Positions 32,259 through 42,451 of a DNA stretch of 64,000 nucleotides are shown piece by piece. The stretch is from Auricularia sp. M13 (Eukaryota; Basidiomycota; Agaricomycetes; Auriculariales; Auriculariaceae), in contig CM073200.1 in assembly GCA_037042915.1 (NCBI GenBank), positions 372,001 to 436,000 on the forward strand, written 5' to 3'. Position 1 is the first letter of the stretch. Each line of letters begins with the position of its first letter. The notes under the pieces were generated by a model. That model did no database searches, was not told the DNA's origin, and saw only the letters and a program-made list of their open reading frames with translations. The translations under genes and the position numbers were made by a program.

Positions 32259-34035
32259 ATGCACCCGCAAGTCATTTTCATCGCCTCAGCACCGTCGCTC
32301 TCGCTCATAGACTATAATACTGGCACTATCCTAGCATCATGGAAGCCCACCAGTGCCGCAGAGCACTGTACGGCCATAACTACCACCCGCAACGGCCTCG
32401 GAGGCCTCATTCTGTCTGTGCAGCCCGACAAACCGCTCTTGCATGCCTTTGCCTTTCAAAAAGTCGGCACTTTCTTTGGTCGTAGCATGTGCCAGTTCGA
32501 ATATAACAAGTTTTCCGTCTAGGACCAAATGCTGCATAAGATGGTTCTGCCGGAAAAGTTGACTGCACTGGCCCTGGACTCGTCGGCGTCTTATTGCGCT
32601 GGCGGCACTCAGACCGGCCGAATATACCTTTGGGAGGCGAGCACTGCGTCTAAGACGCGTTAATATCAAAATTGAACACGCCTGGCTATTCAGGTTGCAT
32701 CGGGTCTGCTGCTCAACACATTCGATGCGCATTACCGCCAAGTGACCGTCCTCCGCTTCAGTCCCGACGGCGCTGCTCTGTTCACCGGGTCTGAAGACTC
32801 TGGAATTGCTGTCTGGTCGATGTCCAGGTGGGACGTTTCCCGTGAACGCGATTGCACGTTCGTGCTGAACAATTGCCAGATTGCTCGACAACGCAACGCA
32901 GAACGACGCACCGACGCCTTACAGCACGTTCACAGACCATACGCTTGCCATATCAGACTTGATATGCGGCGTGGGCAGCTTTCCTGCCTACCGTCTGTTT
33001 TCTTCCTCGCTCGACGGCTCGGTCAAGGTGAGCATTCTCCAGCTTGAACACACATGAAAGATCTGACATATGCATCTCATTCCAGATGTGGGATGTCGCA
33101 TCCCGCGAACTCCTGGGCACCTTCGCATTTCCGACCCCTCTGGCACATCTCGCCGTCGATCCCGCGGAGCGCGCCATATACGCTGCAGCGTCCGGCGACC
33201 GCGGCGTGGTCTACCAGATCGATCTGTACTCCCGCGGGCAAGGCCACACTGCGCGCGCCATGGTCGGCGCGGGCGAGACCATACACATGGGCGCCGAGAA
33301 GGACGGCGAGCGCTCCCGCCTCTTTTCCGTCGGGTATGTCCATCCTCAGCCCTCTATCTCAACACACAACTCACCAATTGCACGACTCGCAGAAAACCCG
33401 TGACGAGCCTCGCGCTCGACCTGCCCGGGACGCAGCTCCTCGCGGGCGGGCAGGACGGCGGGATTAGCATCTTGGACGTCGCGTCGCACCAGCTGCTGCG
33501 CACCGTCGCGCCGCCGTCGCACGGGAGCCCCGGGCCCGCCACCTTCCTCCAGACGCTCCTGCGCCCCGCGGACCTTATAGGGCCGGCGTCGGCGGGGAGC
33601 GCAAAGGACGCCGTGCCGCTGCGCCCGCTGGCCTTGTTCCACCGCATCCGCGACCGCGCGGCGCGCGACGCGCACGAGGTGCCGCTCGTCCTGCCCCGCT
33701 CGGTGCGTTTCTTTACCGGTTCTGAACGACAAAACAGCGGCTCACGATATTTTTCTATTTCTATATAGCCGCCCATCGCGCCAGCGTACACCACGGCGGG
33801 CATATGGCGCGACCACGCGGCGTTCGTGCAGCAACAGTCGCAGCAGACGCAGCAAGAAGACACGAGCGCGCTCGTCGCCGAAGTCGCGCGGCTGAAGGAA
33901 CAGCTAGCGCAGGCCAAGGGCATCAACGATGCGATGTGGGAGGCCGCCGTGCATGCGGCGCTTGTACCCGCCGATGGTGGCGCTCCTCCCGCGAGCCAAG
34001 GGAAGAGTGCGAAGCGGCAACGAGTTGGCCAGTGA
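32259..34035 (+). CDS. IPI3: IPI3/WDR18 WD40 protein of the Rix1 pre-60S complex
   Basis: Component of the Rix1-Ipi1-Ipi3 complex needed for ITS2 processing and late pre-60S maturation in the nucleus. The ATG at 32259 opens MHPQVIFIASAPSLSLIDYN. WD repeats include LTALALDSSASYCAGGTQTG with IYLWE, VTVLRFSPDGAALFTGSED with AVWS, LFSSSLDGSVKMWDVASREL, and VTSLALDLPGTQLLAGGQDG. The C-terminus has a helix rich in Gln, Glu and Leu, then a basic end KRQRVGQ. Introns after FAFQK (32463-32522), LWE (32637-32693), SMSR, SVK, FSVG and PRS keep the frame. The second begins with GC (GCGAGC). Conservation of WD18/Ipi3 order supports the assignment. Confidence 0.87.
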
Positions 34036-34169
34036 AGGTGCTAGAGAAAAAGTAATTTACATATGAGGTTCGATGGATATTTGAACGTGGTTACATTGCA
34101 GTTGCATTTCATTGTCTAAATTTCAATCGGCGACAACACGTCTTGTCCCGCGACGCGCCGTCACGCGAC

Positions 34170-35762
34170 ATGTCGTTTGACCCGCTCGATCCTAACCGCT
34201 ACGCCAGTGGCGCAGAAGCCGCATCTGTCCTTGCGCGCGTGCAAATCGAGCAGGCCGATGTCGACGTTGCGACCAAGCGCAGGCAGCACGCCCGCGAGTC
34301 GCTGCAGACGGCCGAGCAGCGCTTCCTGGAAGCCGAGGTCGCCTACAAGTTGTGCCAGGCGGCCAGGGAGCAGGCTATTGAATATGACCGCCAGGCTGCT
34401 GAGCAGCTTGAGATATCCGCTGGCCGGCTGGCGCTGGCGAAAGCGCCGCTTCACCCGGTCAGAAAGGCGCCTCTGGAAATACTGGGCCTCATATTTGACT
34501 GGTGCATCGAGCTCTGCTGGCCGTCTGCATCTGGCTCGCCCTCAGACAAGCCTCGCGATGTCCTCAACCGCCAGCGCCAGCCGTTTCTGCTGGCGGCCGT
34601 CTGTCGCCGCTGGAGGCACGCGTGCCATTCGTATGCACCCATGTGGCGCACGCTCGACCTTCGACTGGACGACATCCTGCTGGATAATGTGCATTCATGG
34701 ATACGCTATTCCACCTCCGTTATCAGCCTTTCTGCGCGCGTCCCCATGCATCTGCGCATATTCCGCGCGCGCCCGTCTATTGTCGCAGTCGACGCCCAGC
34801 TCGTCGAGGCACTGCTACCCATGATGCGCAGATGCAAGTACTTGGTATTCTGCGCGGCGACGCTCAACGAGCCCGACGACCCGCTCTCCATCGTGCTGCG
34901 CTGTGCGACGCCTCTGTTACGCGGGCTCTACATCCGCGTCGGCCGCACCACGCCTGGGCCGGTGCCGCTCCTGCCCGACGCCCCGAAGCTGCACACCATC
35001 GACGCCAACTACCCCTTCACGAAAGTCAGCACGACCTTCCCCGGCGCGGAGATCGTCTCGCTCGCCTCGTCCATCACGACGCACGACCTCCGCCGCGACG
35101 ACATCGCCGCGCTCCAAGCCGCCTGCCCGAACCTCGACGACCTGACCCTTCTCTACCCCGCCGTGGGGCCCGCGGTGCGCACGAGCCCGGTGGTGCTCAA
35201 GATGCCCGTCCTGCGGATCAAGTACTCCAAACCAGCAGCCTCGGGCGACCTGCTCGCCTTCGCCGACCAGTTCTCGCTCCCGCGCATCCGCTCGCTGCGG
35301 CTGTACGGCGACCCCGAGGGCAGCGGCGCCCGCGTCGCCTTCCTCGCGGCCGTCTTCCCGCAGTGGCGCACGCTCAGCAAGCTCACCATCAGCACCATCG
35401 CCGGCGCGGACATCGACGCCTTCTGCACCGCGCTGGCAGACGCGCCCAACCTCGGCGCCCTCGTCCTGCGCAAGGTCGCCTTCACGCACGCCACCCTGCA
35501 CCGGCTCTGCGACGCCTTCGGCCGGCCGACGTCGGACGCCGCGGGCACCTGGCTCTGCCCGCTGCTCAAGAACCTCGATCTCTTCGCCTGCACGCTCTCC
35601 CCGGACTGCGCCACGGACGATCTCGTCGTCCTGGTCGCGCGCAGACTCCGCGCGGCCGACAGTCCCGACGACGACCAGCGCCCGACGCGGCTGCGCAGGT
35701 TGTATCTCCCGCAGGGATTTGACGACCAGATCAGTGCTCGCATTAACGAACTGTTTTCTTGA
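34170..35762 (+). CDS. F-box protein with N-terminal coiled coil and leucine-rich C-terminus
   Basis: Single-exon gene of 530 residues, probably a substrate receptor of an SCF ubiquitin ligase. I take the ATG at 34170 (MSFDPLDPNRYASG). Residues about 20-95 are Ala/Glu/Gln-rich and helical. The F-box-like motif follows: PVRKAPLEILGLIFDWCIE, then AVCRRWRHACHSYAPMWRTL, typical of the large Agaricomycete F-box expansion. The rest contains irregular leucine-rich repeats such as LDDLTLLYPA, IRSLRLYGDPEG and LGALVLRKVAF, ending DQISARINELFS. The substrate cannot be predicted. Strong GC bias gives long false frames on both strands. Confidence 0.85.
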   Translation: MSFDPLDPNRYASGAEAASVLARVQIEQADVDVATKRRQHARESLQTAEQRFLEAEVAYKLCQAAREQAIEYDRQAAEQLEISAGRLALAKAPLHPVRKAPLEILGLIFDWCIELCWPSASGSPSDKPRDVLNRQRQPFLLAAVCRRWRHACHSYAPMWRTLDLRLDDILLDNVHSWIRYSTSVISLSARVPMHLRIFRARPSIVAVDAQLVEALLPMMRRCKYLVFCAATLNEPDDPLSIVLRCATPLLRGLYIRVGRTTPGPVPLLPDAPKLHTIDANYPFTKVSTTFPGAEIVSLASSITTHDLRRDDIAALQAACPNLDDLTLLYPAVGPAVRTSPVVLKMPVLRIKYSKPAASGDLLAFADQFSLPRIRSLRLYGDPEGSGARVAFLAAVFPQWRTLSKLTISTIAGADIDAFCTALADAPNLGALVLRKVAFTHATLHRLCDAFGRPTSDAAGTWLCPLLKNLDLFACTLSPDCATDDLVVLVARRLRAADSPDDDQRPTRLRRLYLPQGFDDQISARINELFS

Positions 35763-36035
35763 ATCGTGTTCTGAATAATGTACTGTACTATTTTCGAGCT
35801 AGCGTCCTCGTCCACACTGGTGACTATATTGAGACAAGAACATAGGATTCTACATATGCGCACGCTGGAGCTACACCATGAGGGAACATCGAGCCAAATT
35901 TCTATCTACACGGTTCAGTTGGCACGGTGGCACAACCGTTGTTACAGACGAGGGTACAAGATGCAAGAGACGAGGGCGAAAGCGAAGAGTAGAGAGCAGC
36001 GCGAATAACAAGAGAGCGATGAAACCGCTTCCTTC

Positions 36036-36065
36036 TTTCCTTTCCTTTCCTTTCCTTTCCTTTGG
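36036..36065. repeat. CTTTC microsatellite
   Basis: About five to six copies of a cctttc/ctttc pentamer in the spacer between the F-box gene and the J-domain gene, close to the 3' end of the latter. Confidence 0.85.
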
Positions 36066-36112
36066 TCGAGTTTCCAGAACTGGACCCAATGACGACAGCC
36101 GCACCGAGCAAT

Positions 36113-37792
36113 TTACCTCCTCCACGGCCTGCTCCAAAACGGCTTCTTCTCAGGCCGCTCATCCGCGTACTGTGGGGGCGCAGATGTGTATGGAGGCGGC
36201 GGCGCGCGAGGGTCGGGCACGGCAGGCGGGTACGGAGGCCGGGCGTGGCGGGCGTAGTCGGGGTAGTACGGGTAGGACTGCTGTGGAGGCGGCAGCGACG
36301 AGCGGTGGCGAGAGGATTGAGGAGGAGGCGGAGGCGGGGGAGGCTGGGCGAGCGAATGCGAGCGGTGGCGCGAGCCTGGAGGGACGGGTGGAGGCGGGGG
36401 CGCGACTGGAGGAGAGCGGTGGCGGGTTGGCGGCGGGATGGGCGGCGGCGGCGGGCCTGGGATAACTGGCGGTCCCCGTTCACGGTGGTGCGAGGTAGGA
36501 GGAGGCGGCACTGAAGTTGGGTGCGCGGGCTGGCGTTGGCTACGAGTAGCCGGAGGCGGCGGCGGAGGAGGATGGGTCGGGTATGGGGTCGAACCAGGGG
36601 CAGCGATGGTGGTCGGATATGGGGTCGAACCCGGCGCTGCAACCGGCGGCGGAGCCTTCGCATGCGGCGCTTCCAGTTCTGGCTGCTCCTTGCCGTTCAC
36701 CCAGTGCCTCGTCTTTCCGTCCGGTGTGGTGCGCGTCACGTAGTGGTTTCCCTGGACGCAATCAGTCGCGCCGTAAAGCAGAATTGAACATCTAGCACCC
36801 ACCCTATCATCGCGGCGCTCGTGCAAAGTTTCGATGCGGCCATTCAGCATCGTCTTCTGGAAGCTTTCACTCGTCGTGCGCCCACCGCCCGACGCGTACG
36901 AGCGAGCCTGCGCACGCGCGAAGACGACGTCGGTGCCGCCCTGAGCGGCGAATGCATCATTGAATGCATTCTGGAAGATTCTGTCGGCACGCGTGAACGG
37001 GTCCTCAAACAAACTGCTCCCCGGCGGAACGAAGAACGGCTCGCGCGAGAACACGGGATCGCTGGCGAAGGCAGCGTGCACGTCGCCGAAGATGCGGCGG
37101 AAGAGGTCGTACGGGTCTGTGAAGGCGAAGGGGAAGTCGCGGTGGTAGCCTCCGGCGGCTGGATGGTCCCAGAAACCCGCAAATGGGTCGTGAGTGGGAG
37201 GTTCTGGCTGTGTTTGGCGGCGGCTCCTGCTGCTGCGGTGGGCTGAGCTCCCACCGAAGCTCTGGTGGCGCTGGCGCTGAGACGGCTGGGCAGTTGCGGC
37301 CGGGTCAGGTGGGGGCCAGACGCCATGGCGGTCGTAGAGCTGCATTATAAGCGCCGGTCAGTCGATCGCCACGGAATGCATTGCATGCCATTATTCGAAT
37401 GCGCACGTTTCTGTTCTCAGGGTCGTTCAGAACTTCATACGCAGCATTGACTGCAGATAATGAATGTCAGAGCCTGGACAAAGCAGCAGCAGCGCAGACG
37501 GTGGCTCGCCTTTGCGGAAACGGTCTTCGGCCTGCTGCTTCTGCTCCGCGGTCGGATTGGGTCCTAGGCGGTCGGGGTGCGTCTGCAGGGCGCGTCCTGG
37601 GGGCGCTGTCAGGCACGCGCGTGGGCGGCGGGCGCGGGGAGCTCACGTCTGTAGGCCTTGCGGACTGTGGCGGGCGCATGAAGTAAGCCTCGTGTGCTAC
37701 GCGAGCCGGCGCTGTGCCACCGTGGCGCACTCACTTTCCTCTGGCGTCGCAGTGGCCGGGACGCCCAGGACGTCGTACAGCGAGACGGGCAT
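36113..37792 (-). CDS. Class B J-domain (DnaJ/Hsp40) protein with proline-rich tail
   Basis: Hsp70 co-chaperone. The ATG at 37792 opens MPVSLYDVLGVPATATPEE. Three short introns inside the J domain join RKAYRR, ALQTHPDRLGPNPTAEQKQQ (HPD motif) and FRKVNAAYEVLNDPENRN. From about 37.35 kb the frame reads LYDRHGVWPPPDP, then a Gly/Phe/Asp-rich region (FAFTDPYDLFRRIFGDVHAA) resembling DNAJB6-like proteins. A final intron joins ETLHERRDDR to GNHYVTRTTPDGKTRHWVNG. The last 190 residues are Pro/Ser/His/Arg-rich and end KKPFWSRPWRR. There is no zinc-finger domain. One intron (37509-37451) has a GC 5' border (GCGAGC). Client unknown. Confidence 0.87.
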
Positions 37793-39422
37793 CGGAGACG
37801 CTGGTGCTGGCTGGGAGCGAGCCAGTGTGCCGAGTGGTGGGTGGTGGTGAATGCAGAGAAAGGGGCGGAATCGGATGTGTCCGGCGGTCCCTCGGGCTCT
37901 TGTTCGACTCTTGGATTATGTCAGTCCGCGGCGATCGTGCCTCCGATCCCGCGCCCGCTGCTCACCTTGACTCTGCTTGCAGCGGTCAACATAGGACATG
38001 TCCCGGCACCTGGAAGCCCTTTATAACCTCCTGCGCTGCTGCTGATCGCCCGAATCGGCTGCCAGTGGACACGCGTGTGCAGCAGCTCCATACCGGCCGT
38101 GGCCACCCTAGCATCGCGAGGCATCTTCTGCAAAAAGAAAGAAGGGCCCGGCTTGGCCAATTCGTTTCAAGATGCGCCTGATAACGCTCGTTCTCGCTCG
38201 TCGTGCCTTTGGACCTCGCACACGACCAAAATTCGCGTCTTCGTACTCAGCTCGACCCTGACCCCCGCAGCAAATCATGACCGAGGAGCGCACCCATAAC
38301 CGTTCTGTCATCATTGTGTGCCGTGGTAGGAAGCTGCAATTGCCAGACTTCTTCTCCTTCGACGTTACCATCTTGCCCTGTTCCTTCGAGTCGGCAGCCT
38401 GCCTTTTGGCACCACGTCTCTTCCTTGCCGTACTAGACTGTCTTCACCATGCCGGTCCATTGATTACCCACGAAGTACTGTATAGCACGTAGCGTCTATC
38501 TGGGGGTTGCTCGGTCTGCGTCCTAGGAATCAGCTAGTCCGGCTACCTTGTCTATACACCGTGCAGCACATAATCGCAGGGCCTCACAATTCCATCGATC
38601 TGCAGGCATCTCGGCTACGAGATAGACGTCGACGCCAGCGCCCCTGAGCCTGGCTGCTCCCGTTTACCATGCATCGACAAAACCTCTTCGACTTCACGCT
38701 TCACACCAGTGTGCCAGCCCCTGCACGCTCATCTCACCCTTGCCCGCGTCGTGATAAGTACCCGGCCCGGGATGTCACCCTGAACATCTTTTTGAGGGGT
38801 CAGCCACATTGGACTCGATGGCTGGATTTGTGCGCGATTTACTGTGCTCTATGACGACGCGTTCCTTTACGTCTGGCACGTTCACTGCTGCCGACCCACG
38901 GCTCGCGAGCGGCGAACGCAAACACGCACGCTTCACATCGGGAGACTGCATTACGACCGGCAGTCCCGGCGTGAGATCTGAAGATTGCAGCTGAGCCGGG
39001 TTCCACCTCTTCTCAGTCTGCACGTACAACAAGTACTTACATCCCATGGCGGGAGAAACTTAGGAGCGATGTCGCCATACACTTGCCGGTCCATGGTCCT
39101 GCGCGTTTTACTGTACTTGTCAAGCTCAATTCGCAACTTCATTCACTACTTGGGACTACACGCGCTCCGCGCCCAACACTTCATGGCTTCGCGTTCAAGT
39201 TCACGGCCACTGTAAGTATAACGCTTGAAGCTCCTGCATAAGCTGTTTGCAGGTACTTACAAGCCGCTGATTATCTGGTGCCTGAGATGGGTATCGTGGA
39301 AGCGCCGCTATAATAGGGGCAAGAGTTTTTGCCTTGACGAAAATCCGAATGCGGGAGCGGTCACGGTGGCGCGAAAGAGCAGATGGACGGCGGCACAGGC
39401 AGCTCAAGTTAGATTATTTGTC
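37793..39422. other. 1.6 kb without a supported gene
   Basis: Short frames on both strands (for example 38277-38492 and 38809-38994) show no recognisable motif, and I could not link them by splicing. A Lys/Arg-rich frame on the minus strand at about 38340-38440 may be a remnant. The region borders the unstable block that begins with the V-ATPase G pseudogene. Confidence 0.45.
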
Positions 39423-39768
39423 AAGTGAGGATGCAGCACCTTCTTGACGACGGTGTCCTTACGCTGCCTGAATCGGAACCAGCTTGGCTTCTGTGTCCTC
39501 GTGGACGACGTCTGCGTGCTCAGCGATACAATGCATGGGTAGCGCAGCCTGCGTAGCGGCCCAACTCTTCGACCTCCGGGCGGGCGCCCTTGAGCTTCTG
39601 CGAACGGTGTGACAGCGATTGTTCATGTATGACTGTGGCAGGCAACTTGGCGGCGGGTACGAACAACGGCGGGCCTGCTAGACGAGGCCGCCTTCTCTGC
39701 CTCGAGCAGCGTATGGATGGCCTGGGACTGGTGTGCGGCCCCTGAAACCCGTGAACTCATCTTAGCAA
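39423..39768 (-). pseudogene. Decayed copy of V-ATPase subunit G (VMA10), intron sequence included
   Basis: Starts MSSRVSGAAHQSQAIHTLLE against MSSLVTKAAQQSQGIQTLLE in the intact gene at 58529. Similarity continues on the DNA level through the first intron region, the exon-2 piece 'cagaagctcaagg', and the exon-3 piece 'gacacagaagccaagctgg' and 'gtcgtcaagaag'. Frameshifts, deletions and loss of the C-terminus make it non-functional. Because intron sequence is kept, it arose by DNA duplication, not by reverse transcription. It lies immediately upstream of type I copy I-B, on the other strand. Confidence 0.85.
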
Positions 39769-39843
39769 TGAATGGTATCGGACGAAAGACGCGGCGGAGT
39801 TGAGAGACCGTGACCGAGTCGCGCTCTGCTCTCGCCATACGCC

Positions 39844-41157
39844 ATGGCCATCCTGCACCCGCCACATCCTCATGTCGTGACCCACCGCTGGGACGATGCA
39901 TACCTTTCGGATATTGCTTCCGTCATATCCTCTCTGTGTCGCCGTCCACTTCCTGACCGAGCCTCCGAGGATGTGGAGCTTCCTGCAGTACCCCCCAAAA
40001 CACCTTTGACGCTGCGCGGACCCAGAGCTCGTGTTGACATGCCTGTTGATGATACGAACACGCTCTCTGACTCGGATTTCCGGAACACTATCTCTGCTCT
40101 TGCTACGAAGCTGTCTCGTTATAGGAGGACGACCGGCTCCCTCAGTGAACATTTGCGGCGCGGAACGGACGCTTTCCTACCATATTTCGTTAGCACATGC
40201 ATTTCAAGGTGCTTTAGCAACGCCATTTCATAGTATGTCGTCGTTTCTGTGCTGTTATGACAGCTCAATATCTTTTGCACACTGGCAGTGATAATATATG
40301 GATCGCGCTTCGTAAACTTCCACCCCATCTCTCTGAATACGCAGGCCTGGCAGAGAAATATCTTCGTGTTCCGCTGCTTGTCGTGCTTCCCCTACCTCAT
40401 ATGGGCGATGTGGCTCGTCTCCCTGCGCTTGTCGACTCGGATGGCTCGGATTCTGAGCCATCAGAGCGACGTTCGGGTCCATACATCACTGTCTCCAAAT
40501 TGCTCGAACATCAGACTACGTGGAAGAAGCCCGTCGAACGCTTCGAATGGAAAGACCTTCCAGTTGCACCCACGGGACTCGCTATGCATCGTGTGCTCTC
40601 CGCTGCCGAGTCGCCCATCCACTCGCTGTGTTATCGTAGTTGCAGACTGCGAGAGCATATGCGATTGCATGTCTAGCGCTTTGTATCATCGCCTTGAATG
40701 GAATGTTCGCAGCCCTCTTGTTGGCTTGTCCTTTTCCCGTGATTCCACTGTTGTCGACCTACACGTCGGGTGGCTCGAAGATACAGCCGAGCGTGTAGGC
40801 GATCTTGTTTGTGATGTCCATCTTCCCCCTTGGCCCTTGCTAATACCTGCGGAAAGCCACGGGTTCATATCCTTCAAGCAAAATCTCGTGCTGCCGAATG
40901 CTCATTCCGCCTCGACGATGCAGAAGACGCCTTGATCTTAGCGCGAGTCTTACTCTCGTTGAAGGATCAGATTGAAGATGACTATAGGAGAGCGGAGCTA
41001 GTCAGGGAAGACGCGATTATTCCGTGGCGAGCTGATCAAGAATCCCCGCAGATTCCAACCTGTTCAAATCGATGGTCATACGATTCGACAACTAGAGCAA
41101 GAAGACCCAACGTTCAACGACATAGTCGGCCTCGATGATGACACGGAAGATGGCGAA
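39844..41157 (+). pseudogene. Type I family, copy I-B: truncated and frameshifted
   Basis: Begins MAILHPPHPHVVTHRWDDAY, parallel to VVTHDWDYEGRP of copy I-D. After the first intron it reads DNIWIALRKLPPHLSEYAGL and VERFEWKDLPVAPTGLAMHR. Between about 40600 and 40635 the frame shifts: upstream AAESPIHSL is in one frame, and the conserved VIVVADCESICDCMSSALYH is in another. A normal intron then leads to PRVHILQAKSRAAECSFRL and EDAIIPWRADQE. The whole C-terminal half of the family is missing; similarity ends near 41050. The last bases contain an alternative open frame ending in an acidic stretch (NDIVGLDDDTEDGE) whose origin I cannot name. Confidence 0.75.
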
Positions 41158-41254
41158 TGAACTTTCCTCTTCATTGCAGTTGCCGTTGAGTCGTCGGAAT
41201 AGGATTGCGCGATGCACGAAATTTGGACACGGTTTCATATCAGCTCAGCGAACT

Positions 41255-41735
41255 AATTTTATATTACTCTTATTTCTCAAGCAAGCAAGGCAATCCAAGC
41301 AAAAGCGTCTGAGGGCCTACGATAAAAGGAATCAAGAAACTTCACATCCAGGCGGCGCATCCTTGTAGTCCGCCAGAACATGCGGGACGTCCTTGAGCTC
41401 TGCGAGGCCCGATGTCTGCGCGGACTTCTACCTGTCAGTGGGCGCGACGGCATTCTTCCCACTTTCGACAGCTTGAGCGCCGTTCTCCGCCTGATCAGCC
41501 TCGGCGGCGGCGGCCATCTTCTTCTCCTTAACCTCGCGCTCGCGGTCGGCCTTTGTTCTGAACACTAGCGGGATCTCGCTCGGCGGCGCGTCGGGCGTCT
41601 GGTCCTTCGCGAGCTCAAAGCGGACGTCGGCGAGCGCGGCCGCCGTCCCGCGCTCCTCGGTCGCAGCGTGGGCTCCGGCGCGCTCCCGCTCCCGGCGCGC
41701 TTGCGGCTCGGCCTGAACATGTACTCCGGCCACGC
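41255..41735 (-). pseudogene. Fragment of the MAP kinase 3' end (copy 2)
   Basis: Matches the C-terminal extension and 3' flank of the kinase gene at 50989-53501: ERGTAAALADVRFELAKDQT, PPSEIPLVFRTKADREREVK, and ADYKDAPPGCEVS with the same stop. Similarity continues into the 3' UTR ('tttctcaagcaa'). A TAG interrupts the frame where the parent has Gln in VDGQK. Similarity stops abruptly at about 41735, where the P-loop-kinase segment begins. It lies tail to tail with copy I-B. Confidence 0.88.
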
Positions 41736-41736
41736 T

Positions 41737-42390
41737 GCCTATCCGACTTACAAAGACATGTGAATCAAGAGACAGTATCATTAGGAGCTTGCCTATCAAA
41801 GCGGTTAAACAGAAAATTAAGCCCTCACCAGACTGTGTCCCGCATGCGGCGGAAAAACCCAATGCAGCCTTTGAGATTGTGAACCCGACGGTACTGTGAA
41901 TGGCGCCTGCGCGACATTGGAAGTTCGCGGAATTGCGAAGAGCGGCCGGCCTAATTACTCTCACGCAGCGCCCGGACGACGAAATCCGCGCCGTAGAGAG
42001 TCCGGTTCCCGCGCATACGCCGTGAGCTGTGCGCGCGTCGTGCGAGAGGTGCCAGCCGTGGAGCCCGACGACCGCTGCAACATCTCCGCCTTCGCTGAGC
42101 GCATTCACTGATTTCGTCGATTTGCCGCTCGCCGGTCCGCCTGAGATACCACGAGCAGTCGCCTACCCGGCCCAGCGCGCGCAGGCTTCTTCGCGTCTAG
42201 CTCGCGCGCCAGGGCGCGATCGTAAGAGTCGAGTGTGTATCGGTCCGGTAGTCTCGCAGGCTCGCCCTATCGCACTCTATCGCACTTGTGTCTCTATATC
42301 CCTCGTGAGCACCAAGAAAGACTTCAAAAGGGCTGCATGGACAACAGATGCACAAGGCATTGAACCTGTGAAGAGCACAACGGACGGCAT
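41737..42390. repeat. Segmental duplication R, copy 1 (upstream region of I-C)
   Basis: Direct repeat with 45977-47320. Long near-identical runs include 'gcttgcctatcaaagcggtt', 'gaacccgacggtactgtgaa', 'cgtggagcccgacgaccgc' and 'ctctatcgcacttgtgt'. The repeat ends near 'gcattgaacctgtga', just ahead of the I-C start. It includes the P-loop kinase fragment. This copy lacks the two inserted elements found in copy 2. Confidence 0.9.
41880..42240 (-). pseudogene. Fragment of a P-loop (uridine-kinase/YFH7-like) kinase, copy 1
   Basis: On the minus strand LARELDAKKPARAGPG leads into a Walker A region that copy 2 preserves as VGISGGPASGKST. Copy 1 has lost one base inside it. VAAVVGLHGWHLS follows, a motif typical of the YFH7/uridine-kinase-like P-loop family. 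Only the N-terminal part is present and the frame is broken. Confidence 0.65.
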
Positions 42391-42451
42391 AATAAAGCTT
42401 GACAGCCTCACCGGGCGTTGCCGATCGCTCGCGTTGGCTCTTACCCCCACC

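Noticed and set aside
34697-35722. 341-codon frame overlapping the F-box gene
   Set aside because: Same strand, other frame, with extreme Arg/Pro/Ala content; the F-box frame has the recognisable domain.
35902-36663. Arg/Pro/Leu-rich 253-codon frame
   Set aside because: Alternative frame of the proline-rich tail of the J-domain gene.
42000-42200. Segment R initially taken as a novel small gene on the plus strand
   Set aside because: The minus strand shows a decayed P-loop kinase, and both plus-strand readings lack conservation between the two copies.
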